A DNA stretch of 64,000 nucleotides from the NCBI RefSeq assembly GCF_052324685.1, contig NC_135223.1, forward strand, positions 19,947,822 through 20,011,821, given 5' to 3'. The notes beneath the pieces are model-generated. The model worked only from the letters and a program-made list of their open reading frames with translations. It made no database searches and was not told the DNA's origin. Below are positions 54,097 to 64,000 of the stretch, in pieces; positions within the stretch are counted from its first letter, which is position 1, and each line of letters begins with the position of its first letter. The stretch is from Brachyhypopomus gauderio. Its lineage: Eukaryota > Chordata > Actinopteri > Gymnotiformes > Hypopomidae. The position numbers and the translations under genes are program-made.

Positions 54097-56743
54097 GTAA
54101 GCCACGACTGTCCGCACAAATTCTAAAGTTTAAAGTGCAACATCAGCAAACTGAAGCTGTGTTGCTAGAGCTAAAATGTTTCCGCGGTTGAGCTCTTACA
54201 TATTCAACTTTGTTTCAAGTGTGAAATTAGCCTTTTAAAATTCTAAGCTTTAATATGGTATCTCGGTTGCCTGTATTGGACTAGCAATGCTTTAGATTAT
54301 GATTTATTTCTGGCTCACCAGCAGGCCTGGGAATTATAACTACAAGTTTGAATAGAAACGACTTTTAAAACGTCTAATAGAAATGATTTTTGATCTGTCT
54401 TTGTACAGCACATAATTTTTGGATCTTCTTTTAATAATAAAACGAAGCATGAACATATTTATTTTTCTCATGCCTGAGTTGTAGGCCACACACAATGTGA
54501 ACATTTATGTACAATATCATGAACCTTAGGCCTGCTTTTACACAGCATAAAGTGCTCCCAGACACTAAATTACAACTCCGTACCCAGTACTCTTGTATTT
54601 GAAATGCGTAGCATAACTTTGCTACACCCTATCCAAGTAGGTTTTGCGTTTTAAAGCCTGGAGCTTCTGAAGATGTCATCAAAATGTTCAGCTTGCTGTT
54701 TACTTTTCAAACCGAGCAGCAAGGAAAATGTCTGGTCAAATCCTATTCCTATTTTAATATTGCCCGTTTTATCATGTGTATTTGGAGGCAGCACAAGGTA
54801 AAAACTTTAAGGCTCCCCACTGCCAAATATATGATTAGTGCACAGTTCTGAGGCTGTGACAGGGTAGCTGTGAAAACTGGAATCTGTCGCCTGTGTTATT
54901 GTTTTGGCAACGAGGCGGGGGAAGTCTGCTGGCCTGTCACGGATTATTTGTTCACAGCTGCCTTTTCTAATAAACAATGTAATATTCAAATGTCTCAGTA
55001 TTAAACACTCTCCTTGAAATTGAATAGCATGTTTATGATACTATGCTTTTTGGCACTCACAGGGTATTGGAAAGCTGACGTAATAAGGACAGAGGCTCTC
55101 TTTCTCTAAACAACACCTCTCATGTTTCCTCTTTTGTCTTGCCCATTTTGGATTTTTTCACGACATTCTTTATAGCACTGGTCTTGTGCTTCTCATCAAG
55201 AAAGAGTAGTAACAGCAGTGCAACATTCTAGTTCTTCCAGAATTAAAACAAACACATGGTTCATTGTTGGTAGGTAGGAGGAAGCTCTTTTAATCATGCT
55301 CTCAGCACTGAGTTTGGAGAATTAATCTGTGGGAAGGTAACGGAGTTGTTTGTTCCTGGTCAAATACATGTATTTGTTTTATTTTGTATTTGAACTCAAA
55401 GAACTCAAAACATTTTGTAGCCATATGTGGCTAAGGCTTGAGGCCTGTATGAACCACTGAATACATTTCATAGAGGGTTTAGAAATTCAGTGGGTGACCA
55501 TTGGATGAAAACAGTGCTCTTCCAAAATACAAGGAGATGGCTGATGGTTATGCTGAGCTTAGAGATGCTTTTTTAGACATGGAAATGCATATGTGCATTG
55601 GTTATATCAAGAATGCCAGAGCAGTCTGTGCCATATTGTGTTTTTGTTCCCAGACATTTTCAGATGTCAAAATGAAGGGTCACAATTAACCCATAATTTA
55701 AATAGGCTGGTAGGCCAGCATAGTGGCATTACCCAATGAACTATAAACAGATCCTAAAACAAAATTATGTCCAACTGGGACTGCCAGAGTGTCCAGCTCA
55801 GCATGAGTCACCGTGTGCTCATAGATGCTCCCGGGTGTCCTGTGCATGCATGCAGATGTGGGTCCCGTCATTGTAGTCATCGGAGCGGGACTACACTGGA
55901 ACATGCTGCGTCTGGTTTCCTGTTCCTTTCGCTCGATGATCTACAGCACCAGTAATCAACAGCTCTCTGATCTATATATACACTTGCTGTTTGTTGACAA
56001 AAGGAATTGGCTGAAACTTCATCAAAACTGAGAAGCACCCCCCACCCCCCTTACTGCCTGGAACTGTTCAGTAAATGTAATAGTCGTTCATTTAGGGCAT
56101 AAACAAAATGGCCAGTTTGCCCTTGCCAGACCAGTGGCCTGGATGATATAATGGGAATTTTTTCCCCTCTTGTTTTTTTATTTATTTTATTTATTTTCTT
56201 TCTTTTTTCTAGTACTCATTTATTCACATTACATACAGACTGTACTTGTCAAAACATATTCCATAGTTTTGTTCAGTGGACAGGATGAGTGTAAAATACT
56301 TTATTTACATTGCTCTGCTAACTTTTTACAAATTAAGGGTCTGGAAAATATGAAATAATAAAGCAAGACATAATAAAACTGGAGGGGAAAAAATGTGATA
56401 GACATCATTTTCATCTTCCCCTCACCTTTGCCTCCTTGTTATCCTTGACTTTCTTGGTCATATTCTGACCAGATCTGTATCTGCACTGAACTTGGTAGTA
56501 ATAGTAATTTGAGTGATGTTTTCATAATATTCTTGTGCATATTCTCTTCAGAATTAGTGACTAAACTAGGTCTTTATGCCCGCTTCTCTATGTTATTACT
56601 GATTGAAGACTCCTTTAGTGATGGCTGTGGAGGTAATTATGTAAATAGTCTGTTTTCATGCTTGGCTTTAGTGGAACATGTGACTTAACCAAGAGTATAG
56701 GGCACTTGGTCCATTATCGATCAGTCTGTCCGGCAGTTTTGAT

Positions 56744-56762
56744 GGGGGGGGGGGGGGGGGGG
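56744..56762. repeat. Poly(G) tract, 19 nt
   Basis: A homopolymer run of G that is prone to sequencing length error. No flanking duplication or functional context was seen. Confidence 0.9.
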
Positions 56763-59702
56763 TGGCCCCGCTCTTATGGTGAGAAGGCCAGCAGGCAGTC
56801 AGACTTGGAAGGGCTTAGTTTGTTCTACAATGGGAGTCTTGTTTTCATCTTGGGACTAAACCTTGTGTTTTTAAGGCTATTTGGACTGCTCCCTATTCTG
56901 TAAGTCACAACGGTAAATCAGCCCTTCCAAAGCAAGCACTACAGCTTTGCCTGGTTAACGTGATCAAGATGTGCCTGGAACCCAGAGCTTCACTGCACTT
57001 GTATTCCCTTTAGTTAAATGCGTGTTAAAATGGTTCAGTAAATTGTATTTGTACAGTTTTGCTGAATTGCTGAAGTGATGTGCTTTACTTTGCAGGATGG
57101 CTTGGACTTGCTAGGAACCTTGAATATTAGTTTCAGGTTGTTAGCTCATTGGTGGTCCCTAAAGTGCTAGTTTATAAGTTGTGACGTTTCACTTTTTATG
57201 ATTGCCATGCATGTCAAGTTTTTGGCAAGTCAAATAAAAAGTAAATAAAACATCCCTCCGCACACACAAATGCTGAACACATGAAGCCGAAGGGTCAGTC
57301 TGTGATGGGTGTAGCGTGAGTTAATCTGCTTGTTCCTTTCTCTCCTAAATACATAGTTTCTGTCCTCTGAAGTTTCTGGAGGTTTGGTTCTCCTGTTATA
57401 TGGTGTCCTCAGTTGACCCTTGGAGGATGACTGTATGTTGCTCTATCTGCGCCAGGCACAGGGTGATAGATTTGCTCAGTCATAGATGTTGAGGACTAAC
57501 CGCAGTGCAAATGCTGTTTGACAAATCACATTATTGGGAAGTTCTGCAGCTTTCAGACATTTATTTTTTCCTGAAAAGAATGAGTCCAGGTAAAGATTTT
57601 ATTAAAAATGTTGTAATATACATGTATAATTTGATCATTATAATTCATGGGTACTATTCAGACCATAACATAATAGTACTGAAAAGGGGCATACAGACTG
57701 TGGAGGTTTATATGCCAGTCTTTCTTCTCTTCTTTTTTCTATCTTTGCTTTTTTAAGGCTGAATCTTTAGGGTCCTGCTCTCTAGAATAGTATAGGAAAT
57801 GGACTTGTAGCTCCAAGAGAGTAAAATGTATTCTTATCTGCTTGAGTTGGTGATGGTGAAGATGACGCTACATTCAGATGATATCCTCATCCTGACCTCT
57901 GGCTGAGGCCTTATGTTCACCTAGGACACACAGCTGTTTTTAGCATGGTAATTTTGTCATCTGACAGGCAAACAAACATGGGCATGACAATACATTTGGC
58001 ACTAAGATTCTTGTAATCTCTGCTGTAGTTATTTGTTGTCTTTTAGCTCATGTTGCAAGAGCGAATGAAAAATAGATGCAAACTATTTTGTGCCAGAATC
58101 ACCACGCATGCCTCTCTCTGTTTCCACAAAGCTCCCCTTATCAACCCATCTACCTCATCTACTAAGTGCTCCTGCGCTATAATGCACATTGCACGGAAAG
58201 AGCTCATGGACCTGTTTATTTGTCAAGAAGCCATGTGGAAGTAATATGAAACCATATTAAAAGGCAGGGTTATTCTTTAATCACAGGCTCAAAGTTCTTT
58301 TGCATGGGGGAGTAAGTAAAAACCTAATGTTATATGGAAGTCCTCCTCCACTAGAGTTGTGGCAATTCACTGAAAACCATCTGTTATATAATATTAAAGG
58401 AAGTGTCTTTCTGTCGTTTCTGCTTAAAATAAAGTCTTGTGGATACCAAGAATCTTAATGAAAGGCTGTATAAAGTGCTATTGCTATTAGATGTGTTTTA
58501 TTCTTTATGTAACTGCTGCTCTGGCTTGATAGAATGGAAACCTAAAGATACTGTCTGCCAGACTCCCCCTGTTATGAAATAGACAATTGCTACACCCCAT
58601 TTCAGCTGCCCCAGTATAATTTATTAGGATCACTGTGTAGATGTTTAAAGTTTGTATATCTGCCGAGTTTCTGTCAGCACGTGCAGATGTGATTATGATG
58701 GAAGAATAAACAAGAAACCACAAAGCTCAGCAAATTAAACTTTCAGAGATAATAATCTTTAAAAACTCTCTTATTTACCTCCAAAGACCTGCATAGTAGG
58801 CAAGTTTATAATACAAAAACACCTATATATATATTAAAAAAATAATAATAATCATTTGTCACACCATTTGTCTCTGCGCTAAAATGTTGGACATAACACG
58901 ATTCTTTGCTTTGTTTATTTATTGAGCTTGGCTTGTGCATTATAGTGTTATATATATTATATAATTATATTATATTTTTATTCTATATCATCCTTACCTT
59001 TACTTAAGAAGCTGTAATGATCAAACTTCCCCGAGGTGGGATCATTAAAGTCTTATACACACACATAGTGTGAGGTTCTAACAAGCAATAGGCCGGCCCC
59101 CTAAACGTGTATGTCAACATTTAATGTGAATGGTCTTCCTCTGAAGGCCCGGGGAGCCCTGTGGCTGACCTCACGTGATCCCTACAGCTTCAGCGTGAAG
59201 TCAGTAGTGTTGTTGAAGGATGAGGCTCCTCTTCTTCCCTGGTGGGGATCTGACGGTGCCAGTGCATGCTCAGTCTTCCTCGCCTCTGACTCATGTTCCT
59301 GAGTTGATTTGTGTTCTGTTGCAAATACAATGTGGTGTGCCTGCAGTCTCCAGGTCTTTGGAAGGCCACATGGAAATGTGTCAGAACAAGTGCCTCATTG
59401 TTATAACCGCTGATGAACACACACAATTCATTAAACAATTACATAATTAAATAGTTTGAAAGGCAGTTTGACAGAGCCAAATGAATTTATGCATACAGTA
59501 TGTGTGAGTACATGGATTACAGTCATAGAGGTTCTTAAAGGTAACCTAGGATGCATTTATTCTGTATTGTTACATTGTTCTTTGATGATTGTATAGAAGG
59601 TATGTTACTTTGGCTGGGGGGAAAACTTTGTGGTGACTTTGGCTGGCCCAGATGTGGTTTTACACACCTATTTTCAACCCTATGATTTTAGCCTGAGCTG
59701 AT

Positions 59703-59704
<2 letters not shown>

Positions 59705-59735
<31 letters not shown>
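59705..59735. repeat. Poly(T) tract, 31 nt
   Basis: A pure T run. On the minus strand it is a long poly(A), which might mark a retroposed 3' end, but no retroposed sequence was recognised next to it. Confidence 0.9.
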
Positions 59736-60059
59736 CCGACAGCCTCTTTTTTGGTGGCCCATGAATAATTGATGAGCTCTGCTATGATTAGCTGGTTTAC
59801 AAGTGAAGCGCCACAGTGGCTCATGAAGAGACAAGTCAACTTTACTGTCAAAAACTCCAATTTGTACAGGACATGCGGAGGTTTGAAGTTGTGTTGCTCT
59901 CAGACCCTGTGGTGCAACAACAGTCTAGTTCTAGTAGGTGTAGCTTCCCTCACTGATGGCTTGTTTTAATTTTTATTCACAACAACAAAGTAAAAAATAA
60001 TCTTAACTCACTATGAAATGTGTGATGATCTGGGTTCAACTGACAAAAGGTATATGGGA

Positions 60060-60083
60060 GGGGGGGGGGGGGGGGGGGGGGGG
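60060..60083. repeat. Poly(G) tract, 24 nt
   Basis: A second, longer homopolymer G run in the same intron. Its true length is doubtful in most sequencing data. Confidence 0.9.
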
Positions 60084-61763
60084 AGTATGAAATCACATAG
60101 CATGGCTAGCTAGCTGGTTCCACTCAGGCTTGTGATTGAGTCAAATTGAGTGGAACTTTCACAGAGTGAAGCCTTCTTGATATTGTCCAAAGTTTGAGAA
60201 ACCGTCTTGGGTGAAATCTGTGAGCACACTAACAAATTGTACTGGGTTCCTGTTAAATACATACATTAACCATGGCCATTGGGCCATTGTCATTGTTTTG
60301 TTCTTAAACCTTCAAAACTGTTTTGCTGTGCATTGGGTAGAATGTGGACTGGTGAATGCAAAATTCTGATTGAGGTTGTGAAAAATTGTGGTTCACAGTA
60401 TGTCAATTCCATGTACCAAGGCCTCCTTAGTAAACTATGCCAAGGTAAATACAGTTTTTCCATTCTATGGCACCTTTAAACAACATGAAGAATATTGCAT
60501 CTTCAAACAGAAGTCTGGCAAATGTCCCTAGTTGGTTTTGGGATTTGGACTTCTTTGTGCTTCAAAGAAGTTTTGCTTCTTTGTGTTTCAAATGTCATTA
60601 TTTGTTGGAGATGATGCAGTCATTTTTGTGGCTTGTATTTAGTAGCACAGACAGCTTTTGGAATATACCCGTATTGCATTGGTGTGCAGTGGTCCAACTA
60701 TAGCGTCAGGCAGTAAGGTAACATCTGTCAGTGGTTTTGTGTAGATTGTTTAACATTAATGTTCACTTGTCCTAAAGTCAAAAGAGTGAAAGCATAACAA
60801 ACAACCATCTCTGTAGAGGATCACAGTGCAAAGATGCCTTATAGCTCGGGGTCTAACAGTTCATGAGTAGAGGGGAGTTTCAGACTGACAGTTTTGTGTG
60901 CTGCATCCTCTGAAGAAAGTTTTGTGAGCTGTAGTTCAGAGAGTCTGTGCAGCACTGCTGTGGAAATATCAGTTGTGAGCCAGTACAAGTTTTGTGTTTA
61001 TTATTTTTTTACTCTTTCCCTGGGATCTCTCTCTTGCTCTGTTCTGTTATTAATTTAATAATGTTCTATTGCTTGAGGTAATGGTTTAATATTACTTGGC
61101 AAAATTGTGGACTGTGTGTTTCAGTACTTTTGCTCTGGTCCTAATTAGACCATATACTTAGAATGAAAATACCTACATAGTAATCCTGTAGTATTCCTTT
61201 CATGTTATTCATAAGTGTGATAAAGCAATACTGCATGAGGGATCTATTGCTTATAGTTTATAATGAGTTATAGTGAATAATATTTGCTATACATTCTCAC
61301 ATGCATTATTATGTAACAATTTTGCAATGTAAAGCAAAGAATCTCTGAACATTGTTTCAAATGTAACTTAAATATTTTAAGTTCTTTGCAACAGTAAAAG
61401 GCAAACAACATCTGTGTGCTCAACTTCAATAATATGGCTTGCGTTTAGAATTGAAACCATGATGTGTTAGCCTTTTCTGACACTTAGACTTTCAAAGATG
61501 AAACATTAAAGTAAGTGACTGAATTAGAATTTCATGTGTCATTATGAAATTTCTTCAGTTTATTATTGTTTTTTAATACATCGTGATTGGCCAACTTTAG
61601 GTTTTTGGGTGAAGTTTGTTGTTTTGTTTTCAGCAACCTTATAGTGTCCTGACAGGGCTTCTTTTCTCATTAGTCTAGATATCAGTTGATCACTTCAAAC
61701 CACAAACCTGGCTCTGACATTGGACAGGAGTTTTCAATTATGTCAATTTATGGCCAGCCTGTG

Positions 61764-62237
61764 TGTAACGCCTTGGGCATGAAGTGATAACGAGGCGGAC
61801 GCATTCGCTGAGTACAGCAAGATTTATTAGGGGCAAATCCATAAGAACGGCAATCAGAGACAGACGTGTATCCAGCACAGAGTGACATGAAGCAGGAACG
61901 AGATGCACAACAGAACCAGAAACTAAACAAAGTTAGGGTACACACTGCTGGACAGGACTCGAACAAAACAACAAGCAAACGATACAAACCAGAAAGACAG
62001 AGGAACACGGGAACACCAAGACTGAGATGCATGGGGCTACGTGCAATGACCAACAAAGACAAACAGAAAACTCAGGGTATGTATACACAAGGAATTAAAC
62101 CAGATACAGGTACCAACACTATCGAAGGGCGGAGTTACAAATAAGAAGGCGTGGAAACACATGGAAAACCAAAACAAAAGCACATGGAGCAAGAACACAG
62201 ACATGATATACAGGAAGGGGAGGGGTCAGGTGTGACA
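61764..62237 (-). mobile_element. Candidate solo LTR, 474 bp
   Basis: Read on the minus strand the unit starts TGTCACACCTGACCCC and ends CAAGGCGTTACA, the TG...CA ends typical of a retroviral-type long terminal repeat. It carries AATAAA (rc of 61829-61834) in its 3' third. The flanking 5-mers (CTGTG left, CTCTG right on the plus strand) match at 4 of 5 positions, consistent with an aged target duplication. No gag/pol sequence is adjacent, as expected if two LTRs recombined. The family was not identified. Confidence 0.5.
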
Positions 62238-64000
62238 CTCTGCTAGTCAATCACTGTATTCTAACGTTTTCTGTGAACGATGAATGAAAAGTTGATGATT
62301 GGGTGTTAAAAATGCAGAATGATTTCCTCTTCCAGAATACTGATCACATATGAAACTTTATTTAAAAAACATTAGTGCCTGTCGTGTGTGCCAAAAGACC
62401 TGACGCTGAAAGTGGGGTAGATCGATAACTGTTATCTGTTATTACTGCTGCAACATCACAGCAGGACCATTTACTTTTGAATCAGTCTTGTATGTCTCCA
62501 TAGACTGAAGAATACACATTCTCACTTTGTTCTCTTATGACCCTTTGTGTAGGACTACGGCTTCTACTTATTTAGTATCCTGGTAGGGATTAGCAGTCAT
62601 GTTTTCCCAGTACTGCTTCTTGCGAGGTTGAAATCTATATATATTGACAGAGAAGTAGAACTTCTAATATCTTTGGCGAGATGCTTTTGAAAGTCACTGG
62701 AAACAATTGGGTGAAAATGGCAACAGAAGAAAGACTTGTGGCTTGGTTTTCATCCTGCATGTTTTATTATTGAAGCTGATGTATATAATTACATTTTAAA
62801 TGCAGATATCTTTGGCTTGGCTAGTTGGACTGAGCTGAGCTTGGGGGCTAGCAGTGCAGGTCTGTTGGTCAGCATGTCATAACTCTGTCATGTGTTGTAT
62901 TGCAGTGTTGCTTTGGCGGTTACACCAGTGGAAAATTACTCATGGTTGTTTTTCGGTGGATGATCCAGCCATCAGCTTCACTCACAGCCTGAAACCCGAC
63001 ACCTGGCCTGAAAACGTATTGCTTCAGTTTTTTATGTGGTCCACGCACATAATCTGTATTCCTCTAAACTCCCACTAAAGACCTATTAGTGGTCCTTAAG
63101 AGTCCTGTGGCTTTTGTAAGGTCTCCCTCTGCGCACCAGCAGTAAGCTAAGGAACAGTACGTCTAACTTCAAATGAAACCGATTACAAGTCTACAATTGC
63201 AGCATGCACAACACACCTATTGGGTGTGCCCTTGTACTGGAGAGGTGGTATACAAATATCTGTAATATGTCCGGAGTTGTTGCCTGCTTCTGCCTCTCTT
63301 CTGTGTCTTCCTCCTTCCTTTTTTGCATTATTCCGCCCTCAGCTCACCTGCACACTAATCTCCTAGGCTCAGCACTCTGTCTTACTTCTACTTTCCACGT
63401 TTATCTCATCAGATCTGCTTTTCCATTCTCACCCACAGCCACTTCCAACTCTCACATTCCGATGTTCGGCACTCGTAAAATGTCTAGAATTCCTCTCTAT
63501 GTTCGTGTCACCGGTCACAAGCTAGCAGGCCTTCCACACGCATAAAAAACAACAATAACAAAGGGACAGCGGTTCCCTCTTCGTCGAGATTCCTTTCCTC
63601 CATTTCAGCGTTTACTTCAGGCCGTCGCTGTTCTGTGCGTGCGTACGGTGTTATCCCGTGTTGTGAAGTTTATAGCGGTGTAAGAGTGAGAGGCAACTGT
63701 GAAACATATGAGCTGAAAAGCATGCATGCACATGCTCTTTCCCAGAGATCTGCTCCTTCACAGCCCCTCTCTCCCTCCATGTGCTGTTAGCAGAGCAGGC
63801 AAGATCGGGTGCCCGTAAATCACAAAGGTCTTCATAAATCACAAAGTGCTCACTCTTGTGTCAGCTGTGCGTGTGATGGAGAGACGGACGCTGCTTAGCG
63901 AGGACTGCTGGACACTCCACGTCGAGCCCCCATCACATGTGGCGTTAGACTGGACGAGATGCTTGTTTAGCTGTTTTCCCCCACGGTGGTTACAGTTTTG

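Larger units (their letters stand above)
54097..64000. other. bckdhb intron 8 (open to the right edge)
   Basis: At least 9.9 kb lie after exon 8 without a recognisable further exon. The stretch contains a G19 run (56744-56762), a T31 run (59705-59735), a G24 run (60060-60083), a candidate solo LTR (61764-62237) and otherwise unremarkable AT-rich DNA. Many open frames of 60-110 codons occur on both strands, but none shows a familiar motif, and all are of the length expected by chance. The end of bckdhb, or its remaining intron, should continue beyond 64000. Confidence 0.6.

Noticed and set aside
61748-62144. Open frames of 92-104 codons on both strands
   Set aside because: They lie inside the candidate solo LTR and match no gag/pol or host protein.
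54097-64000. Search for the last bckdhb exons or an additional gene
   Set aside because: No segment encoding the conserved C-terminal region (TGRLL, SHEAP, FEPFY type motifs) was found, and no other gene family was recognised.

Overview
This is nuclear DNA of a bony fish, most likely a teleost. It holds seven intron-containing protein genes with vertebrate orthologues, compact introns, and repeats of fish type (L2/Maui-like LINE, hAT-like miniature elements, long microsatellites). The elongase protein resembles teleost Elovl4a more than Elovl4b. The species cannot be fixed from sequence alone. All exon models were built by hand from reading frames, GT/AG signals, phase continuity and remembered family sequence; each complete model has a total coding length divisible by three.

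Layout, left to right: 1-2339, GC-rich repeat-like DNA and the echdc1 3' flank; 2340-3758 (-), echdc1, ethylmalonyl-CoA decarboxylase; 3759-6526, spacer with repeats; 6527-14465 (-), KIAA0408 orthologue; 15970-19317 (-), soga3/mtcl3; 19326-24029, spacer with a hAT-like miniature element and an unexplained exon-like open frame; 24030-27960 (-), elovl4a; 29762-32031 (+), dctn3; 34417-40999 (+), ttk/mps1; 42238-beyond 54096 (+), the first eight coding exons of bckdhb, followed by an intron that runs past the end of the window.

The genes are not one pathway. They combine two blocks known on human chromosome 6: ECHDC1-SOGA3-KIAA0408 (6q22) and ELOVL4-TTK-BCKDHB (6q14). Dctn3, whose human orthologue is on chromosome 9, sits between elovl4 and ttk.

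The most striking observation is in ttk. The N-terminal TPR module that targets this spindle-checkpoint kinase is present twice, as two three-exon blocks (34607-35429 and 36577-37233) with matching intron phases and near-identical exon lengths. They are diverged to roughly 58% amino-acid identity and both lie in one open reading frame of 994 codons. Smaller oddities are a GC-AG intron and a 74-bp tandem duplication of a splice acceptor in dctn3, duplicated splice donors in ttk, a separately encoded hydrophobic tail in soga3, and several mobile elements whose ends and target duplications can be read directly.
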